Part shown: piece after piece, positions 20,798-31,976 of the stretch
Layout: every line of letters starts with the position of its first letter
How positions within the stretch are numbered: the first letter of the stretch is position 1
Assembly (NCBI GenBank): GCA_963281255.1
Contig: OY725504.1
Span: 3,224,001 to 3,288,000, forward strand
Direction: 5' to 3'
Length of the DNA: 64,000 bases
From: Aphrocallistes beatrix
Taxonomy: Eukaryota; Porifera; Hexactinellida; Sceptrulophora; Aphrocallistidae
Position numbers and translations under genes: made by a program
Notes under the pieces: model-generated
Databases searched by the model: none
The model's input: the letters and a program-made list of their open reading frames with translations, nothing else
What the model was told of the DNA's origin: nothing

Positions 20798-21397
20798 TTA
20801 ATCTTCTGATTGTAATGTATCTTCACTTTTATCTTGAATTTCGTCTGTTTTCTCCTTTTCTCCCTTGGATTCGTAATAATCAAGAAACGTTTCTATCACC
20901 CAAGCACACAGCCCTATGGGGAAAGAGACTAGAATGCCTAATACGAATGACGCCCCTATCATCGGTCGTATCCCTCTATTCAGATAGAAAAGCGGACCAG
21001 TAATCGCTCCAGCACACATGTAATTCAAAACATCATTTCTATCCCGATACACCGCGAGGGAAATCTGAATTCCGGAATAAAAAGCGCAGAAAATCCCAAG
21101 TTTCCAGCCCCATTTCGACCCCAGGTTAACCGCTCCCCTCACTGTGTACGAATGCATTTTCCGGTGTGCTTCAACTGCATGATGGTACACCTGACCTCTG
21201 CTATAGTAGATGAATCTATCTCTTAAGAATCGTCCTCCGATTTTCGCACCTAGGAACGCTCCTACTACAGTTGCGCCAAACACATTCATTGACCATTGTT
21301 TCATTTCGCGAGATGGATTCTTCGTGTTCTGAAATGGTGAGAGCTTTAACTTGACTCGCTCCCAATTCGGGTTCACCGGTTTGGAGTTCGATGTCAT
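20798..21397 (-). CDS. TIMMDC1: TIMMDC1-like complex I assembly factor
   Basis: This intronless gene encodes a 199-aa membrane protein with four hydrophobic segments (about residues 37-53, 97-114, 125-142 and 148-168). Signature-like stretches include GATVVGAFLGAKIGGR, RGAVNLGSKWGWKLG and AGAITGPLFYLNRG. These fit TIMMDC1, an inner-mitochondrial-membrane protein of the Tim17/22/23 superfamily that helps assemble the membrane arm of respiratory complex I. The C-terminus is a charged tail rich in Glu and Lys. Vertebrate TIMMDC1 is somewhat longer at the N-terminus. Subunits of the import channel itself are shorter and lack this tail, so I prefer TIMMDC1. Confidence 0.8.
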   Translation of the reverse strand: MTSNSKPVNPNWERVKLKLSPFQNTKNPSREMKQWSMNVFGATVVGAFLGAKIGGRFLRDRFIYYSRGQVYHHAVEAHRKMHSYTVRGAVNLGSKWGWKLGIFCAFYSGIQISLAVYRDRNDVLNYMCAGAITGPLFYLNRGIRPMIGASFVLGILVSFPIGLCAWVIETFLDYYESKGEKEKTDEIQDKSEDTLQSED

Positions 21398-21891
21398 TGT
21401 ATTTTACTATTAACTATGCAGCAACTAATTCAATAGGAAATAGAAGTCAAATGCAATAAAAGTGAGATAAAAACAGTTAATTTTAGTCACTTGCTTGTTG
21501 TTAATTAAGTGCTTTTCATGAGTTGAATATTAATTTCAATTCAAAATTATCAATGATCTTAAGAATAGGAGCATAAAGTAATATAAGGATAATCCAGTTT
21601 GCCTCCTGTGATTTAGCGAATCTTGTGTTTTAATACGACTTTATAAAAAATGTCGGTCAGAGACCGATAGTACAGAAGAACACCACCAAACAGTGCGATT
21701 CTATAGGAGTGTTAGAATTCATTTGACACCGTTGACCATACGAACCCACTCACACGCCTTCGTACACATTTCGGGATTTGTGATACTTAGGACTAGGACC
21801 CAATCCATTTCCATCCGCGGTTCAAATTCACTCGGCACTCCCGTTAAATACAGCGAACCCCAGGCTTAAAATGGCTTGAAAAGGCTTAAGC

Positions 21892-22047
21892 CAGCGGTTT
21901 TCAACCTTTTTTGGCTGTGCACCTCTATAGCAAATTCCTATATTCTGTGGACCCCCTACGATTAACCGTAATACGAAATTTCGAATCTTGTCGACCCCTG
22001 ATATCTTCTGTGGACCCGGCCAGTGGTTCCCAGGTTGGGAACCACTG
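21892..22047. mobile_element. hAT-like MITE with 8-bp target duplication
   Basis: The element begins CAGCGGTTTTCAACC and ends GGTTGGGAACCACTG, the classic hAT-type terminal repeat. It is flanked by GCTTAAGC and GCTTAAAC, an 8-bp target duplication with one change. The right end carries its own small palindrome (GTGGTTCCCAGGTTGGGAACCAC). The surrounding gap 21398-22696 has no gene. Confidence 0.75.
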
Positions 22048-22301
22048 GCTTAAACCTTTAAAAGAAGGGCTAAGTCCAAGACCAAAATTAATTCCTTTCT
22101 CCAAAAGGGAAGTTAACTAATCATCCCGAATTAGTCCTCGTAAAATGGAAGGCTTGACTCCATGCCTAATCAAAATAGTAAAGCATGTGAAAAACGAAAC
22201 TATCACCCTGTTTAACCCCCTAGCCAAATATAGATATGTCTTCTCCCCCACAAGAATTGAGATGACAAGATAGACCTCTACTATCCAAAAAGCACATTAT
22301 T

Positions 22302-22371
22302 GTCCCGTCCCGTAAATTAGGCACCTAGATTTTCCGGGACTGTCCCGTCCCGTCCCGTAAATTAGGCATGC
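22302..22371. mobile_element. Solo end of the AATTTACGG MITE family
   Basis: Repeats of CCCGTCCCGTAAATTAGG here match the right half of the element at 59547-59928, with GTCCC replacing GTTCC. Only one end is present, so it is a truncated copy. Confidence 0.45.
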
Positions 22372-22409
22372 CCTGTGAAGAGACATCGTATTTCATTGAA
22401 AACAAAGCA

Positions 22410-22489
22410 CAGTAGAACTCGGTTAGTACGTACTTGAGTACGTCTAATAACTCCTTCCCTAAGGGGTACGTCTTATCCGAGTTCTACTG
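22410..22489. mobile_element. Short CAGTAGAACTC MITE
   Basis: An 80-bp near-palindrome begins CAGTAGAACTCGGTTAGTAC and ends GTCTTATCCGAGTTCTACTG, followed by TA. It is a minimal member of the group seen in laminin introns 7 and 8. Confidence 0.55.
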
Positions 22490-22696
22490 TATTTCCAATA
22501 GTACAATTATAATATATATGTACCAAATAAATCAAAGTCTAAAACACATACATACTTTAGCGGATCCTATATATTTACATATAGCAATTTCATACTGAAA
22601 GCATTATCCTAAGCTTGGTAGCAGTATTTCATAACAAACTAAGTACGTACACCAAATATATAAGAAGATGCACATCTCTAATCCCACACCCCGCTC

Positions 22697-23242
22697 TCAC
22701 CATTGAACCTTTTTGTCTTTCCAAATAAAAACAAGAGATCTATCCCCTTTCCTATAAAATCCATACAATGGTTCGCGGATAATATTTGAATCATACATGC
22801 CATCCCACACCTTTTCGATATCCGTTTGGTCGTCAGAACAATGTCCTTTGATGCACCCAAACCATGGATTGGAGAAAGTACAAACTAATTGGGAATCCTC
22901 CTTTCCTTTTTTCTGAAGAACCTTAAAGCTAACTCCAGTCATAAAAGAACCATCTCTATTGCATGCGTAGAATGTCAATGAGCAACCGGGCTGGATAGTT
23001 TGCGCCGGATAGGACCACAGCCTCCCACTATCGAACCATTCCTTGTCCATCTGCAAGCGTCGAGTCAGTGACAAATTGACAATCGTGATCTCTAAAGGCC
23101 GAACCTTATCCCATATGTCCTTGCTAAATCCCGAAATAGAATTGAAGAAATTGATGGATGATTCAACGAGCTCAATAACGCTTTTGTCTGTATTTATCCC
23201 TCCCTTCAGGGCTCCTAATGCACCAATTACTGCAGATGCCAT
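22697..23242 (-). CDS. Actinoporin-like pore-forming protein
   Basis: This intronless gene encodes 181 aa with no cleavable signal peptide visible. Residues 1-35 form a small-residue-rich, amphipathic helix-like segment, followed by a beta-rich core with an aromatic-rich loop (FSNPWFGC, about residues 120-127) and a C-terminal strand region. Size, N-terminal helix plus beta-sandwich layout and loop position fit the actinoporin-like family, whose members bind membranes and oligomerise. Such proteins occur in cnidarian venoms but also, non-venomously, in molluscs, chordates and plants. No claim of toxicity can be made from the sequence. Family assignment is by pattern only; a remote profile search would settle it. 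Confidence 0.5.
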   Translation of the reverse strand: MASAVIGALGALKGGINTDKSVIELVESSINFFNSISGFSKDIWDKVRPLEITIVNLSLTRRLQMDKEWFDSGRLWSYPAQTIQPGCSLTFYACNRDGSFMTGVSFKVLQKKGKEDSQLVCTFSNPWFGCIKGHCSDDQTDIEKVWDGMYDSNIIREPLYGFYRKGDRSLVFIWKDKKVQW

Positions 23243-23322
23243 ATTGTTTCCTTCAAGTTATAATTTTCTATTTCCTAAACTGTTTCTATATATATACGTA
23301 CTTCTCAAGTAGATATTTTGCC

Positions 23323-23382
23323 TATTTCTGCTAATTCTAATTCTGCTAATTCTATTTCTGCTAATTCTAATTCTGCTAATTC
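23323..23382. repeat. Tandem repeat, about 15-bp unit
   Basis: Four copies of a unit close to TTCTGCTAATTCTAA/T lie about 80 bp upstream of the actinoporin-like start codon. It is a simple minisatellite in the putative promoter. Confidence 0.7.
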
Positions 23383-23452
23383 AGCGACAAGACAAACAAA
23401 ATAAAGAATATAGTCTACCTATGTGGTAATACGTTGTATAACGTTATACTAA

Positions 23453-24605
23453 ATGCTGAAGTAAACTACGTGATTATACCTTGCATTTGATACATATGCT
23501 GAAGTAGACCTGTCACGAAAGAATTGGTCCGGGTAAATTTTTTGTGCCATTTAATTGCCTACCAGGGATTTACTTGCTACTTTTTTTTATTTGCTACTTA
23601 CTACCTTTTTATTTTTTTAGAGAAAAATAAAAGGTAGTAAGTAAATATTCTGGATTGCGAGCAAAAAAAAAGCAAGTAATTTCCCGAACACCCTGATGAA
23701 ATGGACATGGTTAAATTAAGAAAATTATGTTTCTGAAATACTCAAATATTCCTGCAAATCCCTCGATGCGCCCTCGTTTCTGTCATATATTGTACAATCA
23801 ATAATTTCTTCTCCTCACGCCAACTAAATGCTGGTCAAAAAATAAGTAGCAAGTAAACGGTTGGCAAAAAAAAATACGTACAACTTTTTTTTTGCCAGTT
23901 CTGGAATCCCTGTTGCCTACACTAAAGCAGTCCTCTCCTCATAGGATGTGATTACATTACAATCACTCTAGGAGGTAGTATATTTAGACTAATAGGGCTT
24001 CACTGCATACGTATATGCTAAGTCCTAGTTATTAAATGTAGTATTTATAAACCCTATATTTATTTGTACTAGTTATATCTTGAATTAAACACTAACACTT
24101 ATATAATATTATACTCAATATAACCATGTTCATGCATGCCAACTTCCCAAATCCGGAAGTTACGAAATTTGGTAATGATCAAAGTGTTACATTTCGCAGT
24201 AGCGCGCGTACGGAGATACATATATACATATGGACGGACGTGGTATGGCTGTCCTTGCCATAAGGGCATCTACAGAAACTTCACTTAAAATGGTCCCCCA
24301 GACCAAATTTAATAGCCAAAACTGGTCCTCCGGACTAATTTTGGCAGCCAAATTTGGCCTGATAGACCCCTGTTACTCTATCCAACTTGTACGCTGAAGT
24401 AGACTTCATGGAATTACTCTTTTGTGCTGAAATCGACTCCGTATTACTTTATACATACGTGTCGTCATTTTATTAATCCTGAAGAGGAGGAAGCGAAAAG
24501 CTTCAATTAATTACTTATTTAGGTTATAACAGGTTCCATCAAACTGCAATTATAGCTTTTTTTCCGTTATATCATATGCTGAAGTAGACTATTGCATAAT
24601 TATTT
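23453..24605. repeat. Dispersed GCTGAAGTAGAC motif array
   Basis: The motif GCTGAAGTAGAC or close variants occurs about five times in the gap between the actinoporin-like gene and the NHL gene: near 23455, 23500, 24392, 24427 (GCTGAAATCGAC) and 24582. Most are followed by an AT-rich tail resembling GTGATTAT or GGAATTACT. Spacing is irregular, so this is an eroded repeat or a set of binding sites. Confidence 0.5.
23563..23912. mobile_element. hAT-like MITE with perfect 8-bp target duplication
   Basis: A 350-bp element opens with CAGGGATTTACTTGC and closes with CTGGAATCCCTG. The 8-bp sequence TTGCCTAC lies directly on both sides (23555-23562 and 23913-23920), an exact target-site duplication. 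The interior has palindromic blocks around AAGGTAGTAAGTAA and many A/T runs, with no coding potential. Confidence 0.85.
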
Positions 24606-24958
24606 GAAATTTAAAGATCAATATTTTAAATCAATATTAAAAATACTATTTTGGGCATATCTAATTTCTGGAAAGGGACAAAAGGGGCCTTCTTGTGATT
24701 ATGTATTGATAATTTCGTTTTCTGCTATACTTAGCAAGTACGACTATTAGCAAATGTGTTTCAAGCAAAATACACTTTTATTTAGGAACCACATTGTAAT
24801 ATTATGAATAAACAAGAATAAATACAGAAAACAAGTCTAATAAAAGTACTAATTTAGCTAAATACAATGTTAATACTACAAGTATGTCAAATGCTAATAT
24901 TCCAAATGTAATGAGCAAAACAACACGATATGAACCAGCTCAAACTTAGGAGGGGGCA

Positions 24959-26164
24959 TCAGAATATCTGAAACATTTGATTATTGTTATCTGAAATCGT
25001 TATTAGTCGTCCATTCCTTGTCGTTGCTATACCACATAGATGAATTAATTGGCCTTCCCCAATTCTATCTAAAAGGATCCCATCTTGATTGAAAACTTGA
25101 ATTATGTTCTTATTCAAATTATTGATAATAACATTGTTAGCTCTGTCGAGAGTAAAAAACCAAGACTTTGCAGAATCTAGTGAAATAATAGACCTTATGT
25201 ATTCCCCTGCTAGGTTCAGGAAATGAATGCGTGGATCTGTCTGTTTACTTAAGACTAGGATCATATTTTCAATAAACCTTATGTCAACTGGATTTTTACT
25301 AATTTTACTAAGTTGAATAAACCGTTTGAAATTAAGGCTAACATCCAGAACTGATATTCTGTTATTATCATTTTCTGCTACATATAGATCACCATCTGGT
25401 CCTATAGCTAGTGACATAGGATCATTGAATTCGCCTTTCCCTGAACCTTTTTCCCCTACTTTACTCATTAACTTGTGATTATTTAGATCAAATTGAAAAA
25501 TAGCACACTGAGATACGTCTGTTACATAAATACAATCTTTATGTAGCAATATACCCCATGGGCTAACCAGTTCATCACTTCCAAACTCACTGATGGACTC
25601 TCCAGTAATTGATATAATTTTAACGCGTGAATTGTCCATATCACACACATAACTCAATTGATTTTCTTCATCAAATGCAATACCTCTTGGTCCATCGAAT
25701 TCATTTATCCCTTCCCCTTGTTTCCCTACAGCTACAACAGGGGTAACCATTTCTGAGTAATTCGGTAACGTATACTTATCTTTGATTAACTCACCCAATG
25801 TACTGAGTTTATTTTCCAATGCTTTACTTTCACATTCAAATTGTATGAAATAGTCAGCAGTAGACATTTTCAACTTTCGTATATTTTCCTCAATTTCTAA
25901 TAAGAACTTTTCTTGCATCTTCTTCAAGTCATTCTCTTTGATTCTCTCAATGTACTCTTTAGTAGATTTCAACTCTTGTTCTGTCTTGTCTCTGTTAGAA
26001 AGGAGAGTGTCGTATTCTTCACGGAATTCAGATAATTGTGTGAGGAGTGTTCGTTTACGTTCTCTCACAACATTCACAATTCGCTCGTATCTGTTTTCAA
26101 TATCAAAAGCTATTGAATCAAATGGATGAGGTGATGGTACATTACCAGGGAGTAGAGTAGCCAT
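24959..26164 (-). CDS. NHL-repeat coiled-coil protein, intact
   Basis: This intronless gene encodes 401 aa. Residues about 20-125 form a charged coiled coil, and residues about 140-401 form NHL beta-propeller repeats with the recurring pattern G...EF..P.GIA.D......V.D..N.R. Good examples are NEFDGPRGIAFDEEN and GEFNDPMSLAIGPDGDLYV. It resembles the coiled-coil plus NHL part of TRIM-NHL proteins but has no RING finger or B-box, so it should not be an E3 ligase by itself. Related NHL proteins use the propeller to bind RNA or proteins. It is the closest relative of the broken copy at 103-1252, and similar genes lie at 32744, 46433 and 57075. Cellular role unknown. Confidence 0.85.
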   Translation of the reverse strand: MATLLPGNVPSPHPFDSIAFDIENRYERIVNVVRERKRTLLTQLSEFREEYDTLLSNRDKTEQELKSTKEYIERIKENDLKKMQEKFLLEIEENIRKLKMSTADYFIQFECESKALENKLSTLGELIKDKYTLPNYSEMVTPVVAVGKQGEGINEFDGPRGIAFDEENQLSYVCDMDNSRVKIISITGESISEFGSDELVSPWGILLHKDCIYVTDVSQCAIFQFDLNNHKLMSKVGEKGSGKGEFNDPMSLAIGPDGDLYVAENDNNRISVLDVSLNFKRFIQLSKISKNPVDIRFIENMILVLSKQTDPRIHFLNLAGEYIRSIISLDSAKSWFFTLDRANNVIINNLNKNIIQVFNQDGILLDRIGEGQLIHLCGIATTRNGRLITISDNNNQMFQIF

Positions 26165-26314
26165 TTTTTAAAAGATTGTAATAATTTCTAAATACAAGTA
26201 ACTTGCACTGCAATACTGATATATATCTATATCTAGAAATTGATGTACCATGCACATACTATACTTCTGCTATCTATTAGCAACCAGATTATTACTTCCA
26301 TACATAATATCAGA

Positions 26315-26502
26315 TACATGGTAACCGTCCCATTTTTGGCAGGACGTCCTGATTTTTTCACTCGTTTATTGAACTAATTTTCATTTGAGTGTCCCGTTTT
26401 AACTTTCCCTTAATATGTCCCAATTTTTAAATTCCATATTATATAATACTTTTCTTTTACCCGCAATGTCTCGTTTATATCGTGACTCAAGTTGGCATGT
26501 AT
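26315..26502. mobile_element. CATGCCAAC-family MITE, copy 2
   Basis: About 188 bp from TACATGGTAACCGTCCC to GACTCAAGTTGGCATGTA, collinear with copy 1 at 19392-19597 (shared TTTTTGGCAGGA, TGTCCCAATTTTT). It lies upstream of the NHL gene at 24959. Confidence 0.65.
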
Positions 26503-26561
26503 GATATCAGGATGCAAGAGTTAGCATAGAAAATTAGATTAATGTTCACATTCGTTGTATG

Positions 26562-26748
26562 CAGTGTTTCATACAGGATTTGCATGCAAGGGGGCAATCT
26601 GGGATTTCTAAATTTGAAAGGGGGTAAGTAGTAGATCACATCTCTTCATTTAATTCTTCATTGTATTTCTTCATTTTATTTCTAGGGGGGCACTTGAATG
26701 AGTAGGGGGGTCAAGTGCTCCCCCTACCATCCTCTGTATGAAACCCTG
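26562..26748. mobile_element. CAGTGTTTCATACAG MITE, copy 1
   Basis: About 187 bp from CAGTGTTTCATACAGGATT to CTCTGTATGAAACCCTG. The interior has runs of G on one side and CCCCC on the other. A second copy in opposite orientation is at 59630-59794, where it sits inside another MITE. The rest of 26749-27369 has no gene; a short (TA)n run lies near 27170. Confidence 0.7.
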
Positions 26749-27369
26749 GTATGTACTAACTCTCCAGTTCCCATTTCATAATTAATAAAGGATTTGATTT
26801 AAAAAATTTGAGACAAGCTCCTCTTAATTAACGTTAAAATAAAATAAGAGATAGTTTAATCAAGTGTATATAAAACCATGCAAAAGTGTAGTTTGTAGTA
26901 TATAAAACTCAATCAAATACATTCACAAAAAGTGACTCAGAAAACAAATATATAATTAGATAGATAACAAATGATACAAATAAGTTTGGATAGATAGAAA
27001 CGAGGGTGAAAAAGAGAGATAGTAGCAAAAGGTAAAAGAGGATAGCTCAAAACTAAAATGCGAAATATGTATGGCCAGCTAAGAAAGTATGAACACGAGG
27101 AGAAGTGGATATTTTACACCTGAAAATGGTATAATAAGAAACAACAAGTAAGAAAAAATATCGAAACCGATATATATATATATAAAACTAGCGCGCGTTT
27201 TCACCAATAAACTCCGTGTCTCGTAGTGTACAAAAGGTAGCCAAGCAAATGCTAAGTGACCGAAATAAGTAATATGTAAAAGAGATTGTGGCAATAGGAA
27301 CTCTATCTAAGCATGACGAGCTAGGAAGTAGGTAAGAGTAAGGACAAAGTGATGATGCAAAGTTGGATG

Positions 27370-30300
27370 TTAAGGGTTATTAAGGAGGCCGTTTGGGAGG
27401 TAGTTCAGCACATTCTGTTCTTCGAAAGGCGACAGTTCCTCTTGTACGGTGGTGTCGGAGTGGTTGGGGTAGGAAATGGAGGACAAGGATGAATCAATGC
27501 TTCCACACGCGAAACCGTTATAACTCCATGGTGCCGGATTCCTAGCGGGTGAGCCGGGAGATTCCGCGAACTTACCGATAAAGTTGGTCAGTTCGTTAGG
27601 GTCAGAGGATATTTCACAGGTATCAAACGCGTCAGGACCAAGCATCCCTTTCAGTGCAGTCCTGGCTATGTTAGCGTCACTACCCTGCTTGAATGTAACG
27701 ATGGCAGTTCTATTCTTCTTACTGTAAGCGATGCTAGTGCTGCCCAATGGAAACAGGTGTCGCTCCAACTGTACTTTGTCGATCTGAGGAGAATATTAAC
27801 ATTAATATTAATGCATAAGATGTTGTGAATAATCAATCTTAAGCATCAACTACTTACCATTGAGTTGATCCCGGTGAGGAAAAGCCATGCCGCGTCGGAG
27901 CGTTCGAAACCTAACCCAGGTGGGAGTGAATGTGTTAACAGGTCCTGTTTCATGCCTAGCGGATTGCTGGTCGTATCCATCATGAAATTGGAAGGGCATG
28001 CTGGCTGTGTGTAGCCTAGTTTAGCTGTGTTGCTAGTCGGTATTAATCCATGGTTGAACTTATCATTAAACTGGTTCGGTGATTTGTTTTGTGAGCGAGT
28101 TGGTGCAGGATCAACATCAAGGCTGGACGTCAGTTTATTCTGGTACAAGTCTGCGAACATTTCGTACTCCAATTGGGAATCTGCTTTATTGGGGTAGAAG
28201 AGTTGAGGGGACGGTTCGTAGGAAGGAGGGTGCAGGTTGGCAGGGAGGGAGGAGAAAAGTGTCATCTTGGGGTCGGGATCTGGGAAATGGCCGGGCGGGT
28301 AGAACGCAGGCGCTTTCGGAGAGAACGTGTGACCTTGTGTGTTGAAGGAGGGGGAAGGGGGCACCACACGATCATAGGACTCTGGAAATACGGCTTCTTC
28401 TGGGTCGACAACTTTATCTCCATACCCCTCGTACAGTGTTGGAGGGATGTCAGCAGAAAAGTTGAAATTCTCCTCCGTATGCAATGAGGACATGGAACTA
28501 TTCTGCTTCCGCTGCCGTGTGTATTCGGGATGGTCGATTAGAGATGAACTCCGTATCAGATTGTACTTCATGTTGCTGTCGTTCGAGTGGAAAGATGGAT
28601 CAAGTGATTTAGTAAAGCCAATACCCATTGGATCTTTTCCAACTGATTTCGATTCATTATTGTTATTCTCATTTTCAGTGTTGAACATGTGAAATTTGAC
28701 CAATTGTTGTACAATCCATTGTTGGTTCTTGGCTTGGCCTTGCCTTGGTGTTTGTGAGGGGGGGTAGAGTTGGTACTCTTGTGCAGATGGATAATGATGC
28801 TCGAAAGTGGGCGTGTGTTGTTCAGAGAGATTGGGGATGTAAACTGACTTGTTCAGGTATTGGTTGTTCATTGGGAAGCCGTTGATAGGTTGAGCTATTG
28901 GGAACAACAGAAAATTTCACATTCCTGCAAAATCTTAGTATTCACATGCATATTTTTGTACTAACCTGTAACATTACTGAGCTGTAGCTGCAGTAGATTG
29001 ATCAGCATGTTAGAGATCTGTAAGTTGAGATTGAGCTGAGGGGTGTAGTGAGGTTTGCTGCCTTGCTGATACAGGGTTGAGTACAATTTCTGGTGCTGTA
29101 GCTTAGTATCATGGAGGAGGAACTGGATAGCTTGTACTAGGGTAAATCCTTTCTGCATTTGAAGGTACTATATACCAAATTCGACATAAGACGCTGCTAC
29201 AATAGTATATTGTAGTGCTAGATTAGTATTACCTGTTGCTTCATAAGCAAGTGAATCACGCTTCTCTGCATTATACACTGTTGCATGCTAGGATGCTGTA
29301 GATTTGCAGATTCTGAGAAGTGCCTTGGATACATCGAGTTGACCGTAGGACTGTAAGGATGTGTTGCAGTTATTCCTTCTTCTATGATTAGAAGTACAAT
29401 TATACACTATTAAAGTCCCACCTTGATTTGATAGACAAAATACTCTACCTGATGGTATGTCGAAATTGCTCTGCATAATTTCTTGTAGGATGCGTTTCTA
29501 TGAAAAAAGTCATTGATTTGATAAAGTGAAATTTTAAAATGTTGGCCCTATTAGCAAAATATATCTACCTGCTGATCTGTTAGAGAAGCATAATTTGAAG
29601 AGTGTTTCGTGTTGTTGTTGTTATTCATTTCATAAGGATTGAATGAAGGTTTAAGGTACATAAGTACATCATTGTCTGGTGGTTTGACTACCTAAGTTTG
29701 ATAAAATGCCAAGTAAATAGATGATTGAATTAGAAAGCTAATTATTTCAATTAGAAGAGTATACATTAATAAATCCATGTGATGTTTAATAGTATTTCTG
29801 TGTTGTCTATCAATGAACTCACTCAGGTTGTGAGAAAAGTTAATCAAGCAATGATGGCGCCGATAGGAATTTAGTAACATGATGATAATAAGAGAAATCT
29901 GAAATAGGATAGTTCATAGATTGAGTACGTTAAGAATGTACATAGTTTGTCGAGCGAGTAGAGAGAAGGAAGGATAAAGTTACTAGCGAATACTTTAAAG
30001 AATTAGAAATATTCAATTAAACGAAGTAAAAGGAAAATGGCGAGAAGGAATTTTAATTGAATTGAGCTCATTCTAATCTATTTTGAGTAGATTCCAAATT
30101 TGATTAAGACATTGATAGTCATTTTCTCATTATATTTACATATTTCAAATAATAGTAATTTCTAAGTGAATGAACTGGTCAAAACACTGAAAATATCTCA
30201 AAAATGATATCGTTCTAATTAGTCTTGGTAGCTAGACTGTAAATGCAAACTTACAGGTTTTTCAGGTTGACCCCAGAATTCAGTACCGTCATCAAAATTC

Positions 30301-31976
30301 TCCTTCGGATTTATTGGCAGGTCACCCCACCCACATGGTGCCGTTTCTAAAGCTGCAGGATTATGGTCTCCAATCGAACTCAGCCTTTTCTTACTCTTAA
30401 CGCCCCTTCCAATTGCACCCCTGCCCACCCCATTTACAGGTGTTTTCGCCTTGTTTTGCACTCCGATCATGCCAGCTTCCGCGAGAGTAGGGGTAGGAGG
30501 CAAGCGGGAGGGACTGGAGCTGGCACTGGTGCACCCCTGTATGGAAGTGGGGGGACTCGTACTGGTGGAATTCATGACGGCAATCGATGAAGAACCTAGG
30601 AAAGTTTTGTTTGAAATTTCATTCGAACACAGTTAATAAGCAAAAAAAGTCCCTGGAAGTTTAATTATTTCAATAAATTTATTCATGGTGCAATATAAAG
30701 GTATTTTAACGCTATAAATCATTGACGCAAATTTAATTAAAGAAAGCATCATCATCATCGATTCATGAAGTTACATGCTATCACTATGTGAAATTATTGT
30801 GAATATCTCCTTCACTAAACTAACATTGAGAAATATCACTATGTGGAAAATGTTACAAGGCTGATAATCTTGAGAGATTAAAACCCGTATAATTAGATAA
30901 TTATATCAGTTGTAGGAATAGTATAATGTTGGATAAATAAGGGAGGAGCACAAGGCTATGAACTCAGCATACCTACAATATGAGTTATATCATCGCATTT
31001 GAATGAGGAAATTCAGTGTAGGAGTGCTCTATAATATTATCAATTTGATAGATTAAAAACCAATTCTAAATCGTTGAGGAGAAACTCTAGAGTAGAGAAG
31101 TGGGAAAGGATATTAGCTAATCTAATTAAGGTGCTAATTAAAAAAGTATGAATTTTTAAAGTTCTTATTTCGAATGGAAATTAGATATTGAAACGTACAG
31201 GCTACCAGTCCGATAATAAGAAGTTATTGCCACTCAGTGTCTTTTCAAATGTAACATTGTTAGACTTACAACTTAGGGATTCCCAGGGAGAAAGTTCAGT
31301 CTCCTCCTTCACTTCATCCTCCCTCACAATCCCTGGTTCCTGTTGACAGAGAGTAGATCCCAGCTGATTAAACCCGGTTTCTGCCATGCCACCCTGTCCG
31401 GAACTGGTTTCTATCGCTTCAGCCTGACTCACGAGGGTGATGGGGGCATAGGAGGTGTCAGGGGATGTTGATCTAAGGTTAGAGGAGCTGCTTGAATCCG
31501 ACTTTTGATCTGAATAGGTCGGAGATGTGCTCTTCGTGCGGATATTATAAGTGTCAAATTCCGTGTCAGGGGAACTGCGTCTATTAAAATAAATAGATAA
31601 TATAGGATTTTAGAACGGGACTTTATCGAAATAAAAGAAATCGAATTTGGTTACCTTTCAGCTTCAGGGGAAGCCGTTTCTGGTGTAGAATTGAGGTTTA
31701 GAAGCATAGAAGATAGGTTTGTATCCTGCATGGCATGTGGGAATCTGTGAGACGACACTCCTAGTATATTCTGTCTGCCCTGTGTTGGAGTCTTCACAAC
31801 AGGTGGGCGTGGCCGGAATGCACGCGGACTGTAAATGCTCTGTTCTAAAGGCATCTGGTAGGCATCTGCAAACGATTGAAGGTGTGTCGGCGTGGTAGGT
31901 GTGAATATCGGTGCATATTGGCTTGTTCCATTCATGAATGCTGAAGGGTTAAAGTGAGAATTGTGAGGTGGGACAG
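27370..31976 (-). CDS. GW182/TNRC6-like silencing protein (5' end open)
   Basis: At least nine exons read 31655-31976, 31206-31580, 30255-30595 (or to 30561), 29569-29691, 29449-29497, 29233-29381, 28966-29152, 27858-28894 and 27370-27783, about 987 codons. The C-terminal part has a linker ending in LPPGLGFERSDAAWLFLTGI and an RRM-like fold (to about ISSDPNELTNFIGKF), the arrangement of TNRC6/GW182. Upstream lies a Gln/Leu-rich segment (QISNMLINLLQLQLS) like the M domain. The exon near 30300 has GW-type motifs (CGWGDLP, EFWGQP) joined by DDGTE. GW182 proteins bind Argonaute through GW motifs and recruit deadenylases for microRNA silencing. Tryptophan motifs are few. The first exon was not found, and the 31206/30595 junction does not fit phase unless the acceptor at 30561 is used. 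Confidence 0.65.

Noticed and set aside
30363-30636. Plus-strand frames opposite the GW182-like exon
   Set aside because: They mirror a coding exon and lack any domain.
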